From assembly GCF_001274935.1 (NCBI RefSeq), contig NZ_LILC01000010.1:839-64838 (forward strand): 64,000 bases of DNA, read 5' to 3'. The position numbers were made by a program, and so were the translations under genes. Source of the stretch: Priestia koreensis (lineage in GTDB: Bacteria > Bacillota > Bacilli > Bacillales > Bacillaceae_H). The notes below the pieces were generated by a model. The model was not told where the DNA came from. It did not search any database and saw only the letters and a list, made by a program, of their open reading frames with translations. This document shows, one piece after another, positions 8,186-16,566 of the stretch. The first letter of the stretch is position 1; every line of letters starts with the position of its first letter.

Positions 8186-10081
8186 ATGGATATTTTAAAG
8201 AAAATTGAACGATACCGTGAAGAAGAACATCGACTAAAATGGGAAGGTACTTTTGCTGAGTACTTAGAAATTGTGAGAGAACAGCCTTTGGTAGCTCAAT
8301 CTGCACATTCTCGTATATATAATATGATTAATGATGCTGGAATTGAAGAGGTAGATGGTAAGAAGAAATACAATTTCTTTAGTGGCCAGATGTTTGGATT
8401 AGAGTCATCGCTAGAAAGACTAGTAGAAGAGTACTTTCATCCTTCAGCGAAACGATTAGATGTCAGAAAGCGTATTTTGCTTTTAATGGGACCTGTAAGT
8501 GGAGGGAAATCTACGCTTGTCACAATGATAAAACGAGGGTTAGAGGCATACTCATTAACAGATCGTGGTGCTGTTTTTGCGATCAAGGGCTGCCCAATGC
8601 ATGAAGATCCACTTCATTTAATTCCGCAACATTTGCGAAGAGATTTTCACGAAGAGTATGGGGTGCGTGTCGAAGGAAACTTATCACCGCTTAACTTGAT
8701 GCGTTTAGAAAAAGAATACGGCGGACGTATTGAAGATGTCATTGTAGAGCGAATCTTCTTCTCAGAAGATAAGCGAACAGGTATCGGTACGTTTAGTCCA
8801 TCTGATCCTAAATCACAGGATATTGCGGATCTAACAGGAAGCATTGATTTCTCCACTATTGCTGAATATGGATCAGAATCTGATCCGCGTGCCTACCGTT
8901 TTGATGGAGAATTAAATAAAGCAAACCGAGGTCTGATGGAATTCCAAGAGATGCTAAAGTGTGACGAAAAATTCTTATGGCATCTTCTATCTTTAACGCA
9001 AGAAGGAAACTTCAAGGCTGGAAGATTTGCCCTTATAAGTGCTGATGAACTTGTTATTGCACATACGAACGAAACGGAGTATCGCTCGTTTATTTCCAAT
9101 AAGAAAAACGAAGCATTACATTCCCGTATTATTGTTATGCCAGTTCCTTATAACTTAAAGGTAAAAGAAGAAGAGAAAATTTACGAAAAAATGATTCAGG
9201 AAAGCGATGTGTCTGGTGTTCATATTGCCCCTCATACGCTCAGAGTTGCTTCCATTTTTACGATTTTATCGAGATTAAAAGAGCCTAAAAAAGGTGATAT
9301 CGACTTAATTAAGAAAATGAGATTGTACGATGGTGAAACGGTAGAGGGGTATAACACGGCAGACCTTGAAGAGCTGCAAAAGGAATACAATGATGAAGGG
9401 ATGAGCGGCATTGATCCACGTTATGTCATCAACCGTATCTCTTCAACTATTATTCGAAAAGGCGTTACATCAATTAATGCGTTAGACGTACTTCGTTCCT
9501 TAAAAGAAGGATTGGATCAGCATGCATCAATTTCAAATGAAGACCGCGAGCGCTATTTAAACTATATCTCATTAGCACGTAAGGAATACGACGATATTGC
9601 GAAAAAAGAAGTTCAAAAAGCGTTTGTCTATTCATACGAAGAGTCTGCTAAAACGCTCATGGATAACTATCTTGATAACGTTGAAGCCTACTGCAACAAA
9701 AATAAGCTTCGTGATCCGTTAACAGGTGAAGAGATGAATCCAGATGAGAAACTCATGCGCTCAATTGAAGAACAAATCGGTATTTCAGAAAATGCGAAAA
9801 AAGCGTTCCGTGAAGAAATCTTAATTCGTATCTCAGCGTATGCTCGTAAAGGAATGCGTTTTGATTATAATTCACATGAGCGTTTACGTGAAGCAATTCA
9901 GAAAAAGCTGTTTGCTGATTTAAAAGATGTGGTTAAAATTACGACATCTACTAAAACACCAGATGAACAGCAGCTGAAAAAGGTAAATGAAGTTGTGGCG
10001 CGCTTAATCGATGAGCACGGCTACAATTCAACATCAGCTAATGATCTACTTCGTTATGTAGGAAGCTTATTGAATCGTTAA
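8186..10081 (+). CDS. prkA: PrkA family serine protein kinase / AAA ATPase
   Basis: The 631-residue length is usual for PrkA. The AAA-type core has the Walker A segment GPVSGGKSTLV near residues 102-112, followed by a large conserved region (CPMHEDPLHLIP, LTGSIDFSTIAEYGSESDPR) and a C-terminal kinase-like domain. In Bacillus PrkA is linked to sporulation and the inner spore coat; in enterobacteria the homologue YeaG works with YeaH and YcgB. Here it is followed by a 50-residue ORF and yhbH. The ribosome binding site GGGGGAGG lies before the ATG. A candidate sigma-E promoter is at 8110-8139. Confidence 0.95.
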   Translation: MDILKKIERYREEEHRLKWEGTFAEYLEIVREQPLVAQSAHSRIYNMINDAGIEEVDGKKKYNFFSGQMFGLESSLERLVEEYFHPSAKRLDVRKRILLLMGPVSGGKSTLVTMIKRGLEAYSLTDRGAVFAIKGCPMHEDPLHLIPQHLRRDFHEEYGVRVEGNLSPLNLMRLEKEYGGRIEDVIVERIFFSEDKRTGIGTFSPSDPKSQDIADLTGSIDFSTIAEYGSESDPRAYRFDGELNKANRGLMEFQEMLKCDEKFLWHLLSLTQEGNFKAGRFALISADELVIAHTNETEYRSFISNKKNEALHSRIIVMPVPYNLKVKEEEKIYEKMIQESDVSGVHIAPHTLRVASIFTILSRLKEPKKGDIDLIKKMRLYDGETVEGYNTADLEELQKEYNDEGMSGIDPRYVINRISSTIIRKGVTSINALDVLRSLKEGLDQHASISNEDRERYLNYISLARKEYDDIAKKEVQKAFVYSYEESAKTLMDNYLDNVEAYCNKNKLRDPLTGEEMNPDEKLMRSIEEQIGISENAKKAFREEILIRISAYARKGMRFDYNSHERLREAIQKKLFADLKDVVKITTSTKTPDEQQLKKVNEVVARLIDEHGYNSTSANDLLRYVGSLLNR

Positions 10082-10091
10082 TGATAAAAGT

Positions 10092-10128
10092 GAAACGGCA
10101 TGCTCTCTAAAGCCGTTTCCTTTTTTTA
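10092..10128 (+). terminator. Terminator after prkA
   Basis: GAAACGGC/GCCGTTTC stem followed by seven T. It separates prkA from the downstream genes. Confidence 0.85.
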
Positions 10129-10188
10129 TCTTAGTGAGCTGTTTTATTTCAAGAAAAAGGGGGAATTTTATCAGTAGAGGTGATAAGG

Positions 10189-10341
10189 ATGGGAAAAGAA
10201 CGAGAAAAGGTAAACGGATCGATGGCAGAAGATTGGGAAGAGCTAAAAAAGCTAGGAAAAGAGATGGAGAACTTGAAGACGAACCAAGAGCTTCAAGAAG
10301 AAGGCGTACAGCCAGATCCAGTTCAGCATAAAGAAAAATGA
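10189..10341 (+). CDS. 50-residue charged protein (hypothetical)
   Basis: ATG preceded by AGAGGTGATAAGG, followed by 50 codons. The product starts MGKEREKVNGSMAEDWEELK and is rich in Glu and Lys with heptad-like spacing, so a short helix or coiled coil is likely. There is no membrane segment. It has its own ribosome binding site and a terminator 17 bases downstream. A longer arginine-rich frame (10134-10331) overlaps it in another frame and looks like a shadow. It sits between two sporulation genes, prkA and yhbH, which suggests a spore-related role, but I do not recognise a family. Confidence 0.6.
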   Translation: MGKEREKVNGSMAEDWEELKKLGKEMENLKTNQELQEEGVQPDPVQHKEK

Positions 10342-10357
10342 ATGATGTAATGGATGT

Positions 10358-10410
10358 AAAAAGTCGTTTTGTTTATTCTTGGCCGGAATAAGCATAACGA
10401 CTTTTTGAAT
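10358..10410 (+). terminator. Terminator after the 50-residue ORF
   Basis: AAAAAGTCGTT pairs with AACGACTTTTT, with an inner TTATTC/GAATAA pairing. It precedes the yhbH promoter region. Confidence 0.75.
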
Positions 10411-10612
10411 CTAAAGGGGAGCTTGTCCACACAAATAATTGTCAAAATTATTTGTCAATTATTTGGAGTTTGTGCATAGGATAGAGTAACCAACCTTTAT
10501 TTTAAGAGAAATCGGGAAAATGTCCTTGATAGTATATTCTGTCAGGTAAGAAAAGGTGCCTGTCCAATATAAGTTTAGTAACCAGCACATAATTATAAGG
10601 AGGGGAAATAGT

Positions 10613-11785
10613 ATGACTGGGGAAGATAATAATAGTTTTGCAATATCAAAGGAAGATTGGTCCCTCCATCGAAAAGGTCATGATGATCAAAAGCGCCATC
10701 AAGAAAAAATTCAGGAAGCCATCAAAAACAACCTGCCTGATTTAATAACGGAAGAAAGCATCGTAATGTCTAACGGAAAAGACGTTGTGAAAATTCCGAT
10801 CAGATCTTTAGATGAGTATCGTATACGGTACAATTACGATAAAAATAAGCATGTTGGTCAAGGTGACGGTGACAGCAAAGTGGGAGACGTTGTCGCACGA
10901 GATGGTTCTTCAGGGCAGCCAGGTGCAGGAAAAGGGTCAGGAGCTGGTGATAAAGCTGGGGAAGATTATTACGAAGCAGAAGTTTCGCTCATGGAGCTTG
11001 AAGAAGCGTTGTTTTCACAGTTAGAGTTACCAAAGCTCAAAAGAAAAGAAAGTGATCAAAATATTGTCGAACATATTGAGTTTAATGATATTCGTCGAAC
11101 GGGTCTGATGGGGAACATTGATAAGAAGCGTACGATGCTATCTGCTTATAAACGCAATGCCATGACAGGGAAAGCAAGTTTCTATCCAATCTATCCAGAA
11201 GATTTGAAGTTTAAAACGTGGAATGAAGTCGTCAAGCCGGAGTCAAAAGCTGTTGTTCTTGCAATGATGGATACGAGCGGATCAATGGGGATTTGGGAAA
11301 AGTATATGGCGAGAAGCTTTTTCTTTTGGATGACAAGGTTTTTAAGAACAAAATACGAAACGGTCGAAATTGAATTTATTGCTCATCATACAGAGGCAAA
11401 AGTCGTTTCAGAAGAAGATTTCTTTTCAAAGGGAGAAAGTGGAGGGACGATCTGTTCATCCGCATATCGAAAAGCGCTTGAAATTATTGATAAAAAATAT
11501 TCACCAGACCGCTACAACATCTATCCATTCCATTTTTCCGATGGAGACAATTTAACCTCTGATAATGCCCGCTGCGTCAAGCTTGTAAATGAATTGATGA
11601 AAGTATCCAATATGTTTGGATACGGTGAAGTTAATCAATACAACAGACACTCAACTCTTATGTCCGCCTATAAAAATATCCAAGATGATCGATTTAGCTA
11701 TTATATTTTAAAGCAAAAATCAGACGTTTTTAATGCAATGAAGAGCTTCTTCAAGCAAGAAGAAGAGAACGCAAGATTCGCCTAA
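10613..11785 (+). CDS. yhbH: Sporulation protein YhbH (DUF444)
   Basis: A 390-residue member of the YhbH/YeaH (DUF444) family. The N-terminal third is acidic and low-complexity, with a Gly/Asp/Ser-rich linker around residues 82-120. The C-terminal part carries MMDTSGSMG, a von Willebrand A-type metal-site motif (DxSxS), and [19 protein letters not shown]. YhbH is required for efficient sporulation in B. subtilis, and the homologue YeaH pairs with the YeaG/PrkA kinase. I chose ATG 10613 because AAGGAGGGG lies 7-8 bases upstream; an in-frame ATG at 10556 has no such site. It is followed directly by a strong terminator. Confidence 0.93.
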   Translation: MTGEDNNSFAISKEDWSLHRKGHDDQKRHQEKIQEAIKNNLPDLITEESIVMSNGKDVVKIPIRSLDEYRIRYNYDKNKHVGQGDGDSKVGDVVARDGSSGQPGAGKGSGAGDKAGEDYYEAEVSLMELEEALFSQLELPKLKRKESDQNIVEHIEFNDIRRTGLMGNIDKKRTMLSAYKRNAMTGKASFYPIYPEDLKFKTWNEVVKPESKAVVLAMMDTSGSMGIWEKYMARSFFFWMTRFLRTKYETVEIEFIAHHTEAKVVSEEDFFSKGESGGTICSSAYRKALEIIDKKYSPDRYNIYPFHFSDGDNLTSDNARCVKLVNELMKVSNMFGYGEVNQYNRHSTLMSAYKNIQDDRFSYYILKQKSDVFNAMKSFFKQEEENARFA

Positions 11786-11788
11786 AAG

Positions 11789-11826
11789 AAACAGGCACAG
11801 GAGACGCATCCTGTGCCTGTTTTATG
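11789..11826 (+). terminator. Terminator after yhbH
   Basis: Perfect 14-bp stem AAACAGGCACAGGA/TCCTGTGCCTGTTT followed by TAT. Confidence 0.85.
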
Positions 11827-12311
11827 TGAAAAATTTTTTACAGCAGAAGTAGTTAACTAGATGTCTTTACATGATAAGTAGCTTGTTATGTTTAACCATC
11901 ATGTTAATTTCCAGTGATTAGGACATGCTTAACCCCCGAAATAATAAACGAATAAAGAGAAACGAAATGAATAGCTTTTTTGAAATGTGGCTCTGTTAAA
12001 GGTTAATGTTGATATTTCATTGATTTTTCTCTATCTAACTAATTCATTCAGTCCAATAATAAATCCTTCTTCAATTAACCTGCTCTGTTAGTAGAGGAAG
12101 ACATTCAACACCAGACATTAAAAGAACCTAAAATATGAAAAATTTGGTGGTAAGTGTTCTTGTGGTAAAAAAAGGGTATAAAACATTGCATTATTACTTG
12201 AATTTTTTACATTAAATGGTTCGATCTGTCTATTTCTTTTATAACCAGTAGGGAGCTAATAGATTATTTAAAATGGTAATAAGTTTAAATGCCAGTTAAA
12301 GAGAGGGAAAA
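11827..12311. other. AT-rich non-coding stretch, possible IS-end remnant
   Basis: No ORF with a credible start is visible. GGCTCTGTTAAAGGTTAATG near 11990 resembles the terminal repeats of IS6-like elements, and a second TTAACCTGCTCTGTTAG lies near 12078. This similarity is from memory and weak. The stretch separates the conserved sporulation block from the decayed genes that follow. Confidence 0.3.
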
Positions 12312-12529
12312 ATGAAGAACTATAAAAGAGTTTTGTATACCTACTTACTTGCATCTATTGTGATGATCTTGGGCGCCTAGAAACGAGAAAAGGAAAAGTT
12401 ATAGCTATTTTAGAAGAGGACCATGAGCGTGTACAAGTTGCAATCCCTAAAACTGCTACTTATAGAGTTTACGTGTACGCTAAGAAACATGGTGGAAGCG
12501 TAAATCTGAAATGGAAAACAATAAAATGA
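12312..12529 (+). pseudogene. Broken gene with lipoprotein-like N-terminus
   Basis: The reading frame opens with MKNYKRVLYTYLLASIVMIL, which looks like a signal peptide, and stops at TAG (12378) just where a lipobox Cys would be expected (ILGA then stop). An open frame shifted by one base continues from about 12377 as LETRKGKVIAILEEDHERVQ to a stop at 12527. The two halves may once have been one secreted protein, or two genes joined by a deletion. GAGAGGG lies before the ATG. I do not recognise the family. Confidence 0.5.
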
Positions 12530-12540
12530 TGGGTAAGAGG

Positions 12541-13100
12541 TGTTAATAGTATCAGCAGGAAAATATATGCGGCAAGCTCTTTGATTACAGCTGGTGAATC
12601 AAGGGTGGAAAATCATGAATCATTAAAAAGTCAAATAAGCTCCTTAAAGTCAGCGATGCAAAGAAACACCATAGCAATAAAGCATATAAAGTCCAAAAAG
12701 AGACTGAACAAAAAGCGCTGAATGATATTGAGAAAAAGAGAGAAGAAACGAAAGCTTATGTGACAAAAAAACAGCAAGAACAAATGAGATCTCAGGTAGC
12801 ATACCAAGATTATAGCCCTTACGTAGCTCCTCAGATTCCGGGTAAGAACAATGCTAGTGTTTATAATGCCACTCCACTTCTACATCCCATCCTCTAGGAC
12901 CGTTTACAAGTGCTCTAAAAGAACACAGTAAAGATACATTTATAATAGAGAACACTGAGGGTCACATTTATGCAAATGCTTTAGGTTTCGAAGTGAAGGT
13001 GGAAACATTAGCAGGTGGATCAGTTAAGGGCAGTAAGTCTGAATTTAAAATTCATTTGCCGGTTGATCCAGGTGTTGGATTGGAGATTGGGCTTAAATAA
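12541..13100 (+). pseudogene. Frameshifted alpha-helical gene of a probable LXG/T7SS accessory locus
   Basis: Three consecutive frames carry one plausible product. The first gives ITAGESRVENHESLKSQISS, the second (from about 12655) gives NKAYKVQKETEQKALNDIEK and more helical Lys/Glu/Gln-rich sequence, and the third (from about 12880) gives GPFTSALKEHSKDTFIIENT and ends LPVDPGVGLEIGLK. Frame changes near 12655 and 12880 destroy it. The heptad-rich start resembles small helical partners of LXG toxins, but that assignment rests mainly on the neighbouring DUF4176 gene. The stop overlaps the ribosome binding site of the next ORF (TAAGGAGGAG), so these were probably one operon. Confidence 0.5.
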
Positions 13101-13114
13101 GGAGGAGAATACTT

Positions 13115-13312
13115 ATGGAGAGAATGCTTTTTTGGAAGAGGATGTTAACGATTGTTTTCATTATTGGATATGTGTTAGTAGTATTTTTTAACCTCGTTTC
13201 TTCGGATAGCGCCGGCGAAAAAGCTACTCGAATTATTATTTTTACTATTGGTATGCCGATTATGTTTTTTATTCTCTATAAGGTTGGCTCAGCCGTTATT
13301 AAGCGTACATAG
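13115..13312 (+). CDS. Small two-helix membrane protein (hypothetical)
   Basis: A 65-residue intact ORF with AAGGAGGAG about 8 bases before its ATG. Two hydrophobic helices are predicted, MLTIVFIIGYVLVVFFNLV (about residues 9-28) and RIIIFTIGMPIMFFILY (about 40-57), separated by a short polar loop. It lies between a broken helical gene and a frameshifted DUF4176 gene. It may be the only surviving member of a small operon, possibly an immunity or accessory protein of an LXG toxin locus. No family is recognised. Confidence 0.55.
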   Translation: MERMLFWKRMLTIVFIIGYVLVVFFNLVSSDSAGEKATRIIIFTIGMPIMFFILYKVGSAVIKRT

Positions 13313-13326
13313 TAAGGTGAGAGTAG

Positions 13327-13595
13327 ATGGAGGATTTAGCATATCCGTTACCGATTGGTTCAATTGTTAAGTATGAAGACTGGGAGCAACTCTTAATGAA
13401 CTATGGACGTCACCAAAAAAAGGTGATACGGGGGTTATTTTGGATTACGTTGCTTGTTATTACCCTATTGGTAATATTTCGGATCAGTACAATTTGTTTT
13501 TTAACCAAGAGGGTATTTCCGAGGTAGTTTTCCGTGGATATGAAAATGCTCAGGAAAAAGAACTACAGGCTGTGCTTGTTGAGCAAAAAGAGTAA
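13327..13595 (+). pseudogene. DUF4176 protein, frameshifted
   Basis: The start MEDLAYPLPIGSIVKYEDWE followed by a GRHQKK segment matches the DUF4176 opening (LPIGS then a Met-rich GRxQ strand). After a run of seven A at about 13412-13418 the frame must change to read GDTGVILDYVACYYPIGN, then FFNQEGISEVVFRGYENAQ, ending at 13595. That restores a typical DUF4176 protein of about 89 residues. DUF4176 proteins are found beside LXG toxins and T7SS genes. A one-base change in the A-run explains the break, so a sequencing error or phase variation is also possible. Confidence 0.65.
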
Positions 13596-13611
13596 AAATG
13601 ATCTTAAAGCA

Positions 13612-13655
13612 ATTCATAAAAAGAGCAAGCACATATTATGTGCTTGCTCTTTGTG
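13612..13655. terminator. Bidirectional terminator between the DUF4176 remnant and FTR1 gene
   Basis: AAAGAGCAAGCACA/TGTGCTTGCTCTTT is a perfect 14-bp stem. On the minus strand it is followed by TTTTTAT. Confidence 0.85.
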
Positions 13656-13657
13656 TA

Positions 13658-14368
13658 TTATAAAGCGACGTTTTTTGATTTGCGAAGCTTTTGAATATCG
13701 TTCTTTAGTAAAATGTAAAGCGAAGGAATGATGAAAACTGCTAGAGCGATCATTTCAAGTGCTTCACCGCCACCTTCAAATAGCTTTACTAAGCCTTCTG
13801 CAAACAGTTCTCCTCCAAGTAAAATAAGCAGGATACCAAGGCCTTTAAAGATCCAGTTTAAGCGCAATTTTACCGTTGCTTTAACGAATAAATAAGCAAC
13901 ACCGAGTGCTAACACGATGCCAATTATACTTCCAGTTGCAATGGATGGAGCATGATTAGAAATTTGCGTAAGGTTGAAAATAACCAATTCCATTCCTTCA
14001 CGGAAGACAGAAAGAAAGGATAAAATCAATAGTCCTACACCGCTAGCCGTATTGTTAACAGATGATTTAATGGATGCAGATACGTCACTATTACGATGTA
14101 ACCATAAAATAAAGTAAGCAATTAAGCCAGCTGCAACGAGCATCATAATACCTTCAAATAATTCTTCCGATCCTTCTTCTAATTCCTTCGCTTCATTAAA
14201 TGAAACGGTACCAACTACAATACTTACGATTAATCCAAGTGCTGCTCCTATGTATACGAAGCGGGAAAGTGATTTTTTATTCACTTTCGCTAATTGTGTC
14301 AAAATAATGCCGATTACTAGAAAGGCTTCTAAGCCTTCTCGAAACGCCAACAATAAGCTAGATGTCAT
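13658..14368 (-). CDS. FTR1-family iron permease
   Basis: A 236-residue, seven-helix protein of the FTR1/EfeU family, which imports iron across the membrane. Both REGLE-type motifs are present: REGLEAFLV near the start and REGMELVIF in the middle. These glutamates form the iron path in the family. I chose ATG 14368 because AAGGGGTG lies about 8 bases upstream. A Fur-box-like sequence (14389-14407) overlaps the expected promoter, so repression by Fur with iron is likely. No EfeO or EfeB partner gene is adjacent, unlike the usual efeUOB order, so it may work alone or with partners elsewhere. Confidence 0.88.
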   Translation of the reverse strand: MTSSLLLAFREGLEAFLVIGIILTQLAKVNKKSLSRFVYIGAALGLIVSIVVGTVSFNEAKELEEGSEELFEGIMMLVAAGLIAYFILWLHRNSDVSASIKSSVNNTASGVGLLILSFLSVFREGMELVIFNLTQISNHAPSIATGSIIGIVLALGVAYLFVKATVKLRLNWIFKGLGILLILLGGELFAEGLVKLFEGGGEALEMIALAVFIIPSLYILLKNDIQKLRKSKNVAL

Positions 14369-14388
14369 ACTGATACACCCCTTTAAGT

Positions 14389-14407
14389 GATAACGATTAT
14401 CAATATC
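14389..14407 (-). promoter_or_regulatory. Fur box upstream of FTR1 gene
   Basis: GATAACGATTATCAATATC matches the 19-bp Fur consensus GATAATGATAATCATTATC at 16 positions. It lies 21 bases before the start codon of the iron permease. Confidence 0.8.
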
Positions 14408-14446
14408 ATACAGCTTGATTGTAAAAGGGAAAGCGATTTCTGTCAA

Positions 14447-15030
14447 TCCTATTTTGAAAATTAATTGATTAGTCCTGTTGTCAGTAAATTTTCGCTAATA
14501 GTTATGGGTGGATAGCTTCCTCCGATTCAATTACTTCTGAATCAAGTGATGATACGCAGATAGCTTACAACCGATTTTTAGAAAGTCACAGTTTACACCA
14601 GGGACTTCTAAATAGGGTGAACGTCACGTGAAGAGAATGTAGCGCTTAAAATCTCTTTTTAATCTCTACTCTTGAATGGAGTGGTTACAACGTTATAGAA
14701 AACATTGATTTTGAGATTAAATGTGTTTACCTTCTATTGTGTTTCAGTTAAAGCAATATAAAGAACGGAGAGGCTCTTGTCTTGTTCAGAAATGATCGTT
14801 CAAATAGACTGAATTGTTTCACGAGGAACAAGAGAGTGCATTTCGTCTGTTCATGACAACTATCACGTGATGACAGGGGCATATATTTTTAGATTCGGGC
14901 AGTTGTTCTATACCTTTTTGACTACTAAAGAATATAGATAACATAAGAGAATCTATTAAAACAATTAGCAGAGAAAACCCATATTATTTCATGTAAATAA
15001 CCATGAAGGATACTAGAAAAGGCTATAAAA
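14447..15030. other. Intergenic stretch with possible gene remnant
   Basis: No supported gene. A short open stretch around 14535-14630 would read DTQIAYNRFLESHSLHQGLL and stops early, with no start or ribosome binding site, so it could be a remnant. CTCTTGT near 14774 and ACAAGAG near 14827 form a weak inverted repeat. Confidence 0.3.
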
Positions 15031-15054
15031 TGATAGAAGAAGGAAGGTTGTATC

Positions 15055-16410
15055 ATGAGTACGGAAATGATTCTCGCAATTAGTGTTTTTTTGATTACAA
15101 CTCTCATTATTTTTTGGAGGCCGGGAAATTTAAATGAAGCTTGGCCGGCGACTGGTGGAGCAGCCGTAATCATTCTTTTGGGAATGGTTTCAGGGAGTGA
15201 TATTGCAGATATTATTGACAAAATTGGCGGTGCGACCATTACGATTATTGCTACGATTGTCATGGCGGTGATTTTAGAATCATTCGGATTCTTTCACTGG
15301 TCCGCTGCAAGACTTGTTCAGTTATCAAAAGGATCTGGATATCGATTGTATTGGTATATCCAGCTGTTCTGCTTTTCAATGACGCTACTTTTTAATAACG
15401 ATGGCAGTATCTTAATTACGACGCCTATTTTAATCTTAATTCTTAAAAATCTTCGTCTTAAGCCACACCAACAAATCCCCTATCTGTTAAGCGGAGCGTT
15501 AATTGCTACAGCTTCTAGTGCACCTATTGGCGTTAGCAACGTAGTGAATTTAATTGCCCTTAAAATTGTGCATATGTCCCTGTATATGCATACGGCGATG
15601 ATGTTTGTACCTGCATCATTAGGACTAGCTTTTATGTCGCTACTAATGTTTCTCATTCTAAAAAAGAAGCTGCCTAAAAAGCTTCCAATGTTATCAACGA
15701 ATATGGAAGAAGTGTTTTTCGTGAAGCATTTTCACCCATTAAAAGGTGAAATCTCAGTGGAAACAAAGAGCCAACGAACAAAATTTATGTTAAAAATCTT
15801 GTTGTTTGTCTTTTTAATGCGCTGTTTACTTTTTGTCGCCTCTTATTTCGATATTCCTATTCAAATTGTCGCAATCGTTGGATCATTAGTGTTGTTAGGA
15901 TGGCGTTGGTACTATTTTCGAACGAATCCAGTCGATATTCTAAAAAAGACGCCGTGGCAGATTTTCGTGTTTGCTTTTTCCATGTACATTATTATTTACG
16001 GATTAAATAATGCGGGGCTATCGGAGTTTTTAGTCAAGATTTGTGAGCCGATTGTGAATGAAGGACTATTTTTCGCAAGCTTCATTATGGGGGGACTAGT
16101 TTCCATTTTATCCAACCTATTTAATAATCATCCGGCTTTAATGATCGGAACAATAACCCTTACAGACATGAATTTAGATCCAATCACTTTAAAAACGATT
16201 TACCTTGCTAATATTATCGGCAGTGATATTGGATCACTCCTTTTACCAATCGGAACACTAGCATCGCTTATGTGGATGCATATTTTACGTGAAAACAAAG
16301 TGAAAGTAAAATGGCGAGATTATTTAAACGTTTCGTTTGTTGTTATTCCTCCTACATTAATTGTGACATTGTTTTTGCTGTATTATTGGGTGCAAACCGT
16401 TTTTTATTAA
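15055..16410 (+). CDS. ArsB/NhaD-superfamily permease, arsenite-efflux type
   Basis: A 451-residue polytopic membrane protein of the ion-transporter superfamily. The conserved halves each contain a re-entrant motif, FNNDGSILITTPI near residue 120 and LFNNHPALMIGTI near residue 358, followed by NIIGSDIGSLLLPIGT. This is the pattern of ArsB-type arsenite exporters. Substrate cannot be fixed from sequence: sodium or organic anion carriers of the same superfamily share it. GAAGG precedes the ATG. It stands before the czcD/czrA metal-resistance pair but is separated by a terminator, and has no arsR or arsC beside it. Confidence 0.7.
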   Translation: MSTEMILAISVFLITTLIIFWRPGNLNEAWPATGGAAVIILLGMVSGSDIADIIDKIGGATITIIATIVMAVILESFGFFHWSAARLVQLSKGSGYRLYWYIQLFCFSMTLLFNNDGSILITTPILILILKNLRLKPHQQIPYLLSGALIATASSAPIGVSNVVNLIALKIVHMSLYMHTAMMFVPASLGLAFMSLLMFLILKKKLPKKLPMLSTNMEEVFFVKHFHPLKGEISVETKSQRTKFMLKILLFVFLMRCLLFVASYFDIPIQIVAIVGSLVLLGWRWYYFRTNPVDILKKTPWQIFVFAFSMYIIIYGLNNAGLSEFLVKICEPIVNEGLFFASFIMGGLVSILSNLFNNHPALMIGTITLTDMNLDPITLKTIYLANIIGSDIGSLLLPIGTLASLMWMHILRENKVKVKWRDYLNVSFVVIPPTLIVTLFLLYYWVQTVFY

Positions 16411-16467
16411 ACTTTGATCAAAACGGGTAAAGCAATAGAGGGATGTTCACGAGAATAGATGTGAAAA

Positions 16468-16518
16468 AAGTTGAGAAAATAAAGGGGATAAAACCTCTTG
16501 AAATTTCTCGGCTTTTTT
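16468..16518 (+). terminator. Terminator after the ArsB-like gene
   Basis: AAGTTGAGAAA pairs with TTTCTCGGCTT, with an inner AGGGG/CCTCT pairing, then six T. Confidence 0.75.
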
Positions 16519-16524
16519 ACCATA

Positions 16525-16548
16525 ATGAATATATGAGCATATATTCAT
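16525..16548 (+). promoter_or_regulatory. Palindromic operator upstream of czcD
   Basis: The half site ATGAATATATG is repeated perfectly inverted around a central AG (11-2-11), ending 3 bases before the czcD ribosome binding site. This is the form of ArsR/SmtB-family operators such as CzrA sites. The CzrA-type gene at 17526-17849 is the obvious candidate repressor. Confidence 0.8.
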
Positions 16549-16566
16549 ATAAGGAGGAGAAAGAAT

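Noticed and set aside
7965..8306. 113-residue minus-strand frame before prkA
   Set aside because: Overlaps the prkA start antisense; no ribosome binding site or family similarity.
10134..10331. Arginine-rich 65-residue frame
   Set aside because: Overlaps the 50-residue ORF in another frame and starts without a ribosome binding site; composition is typical of a shadow frame of Lys/Glu-rich codons.
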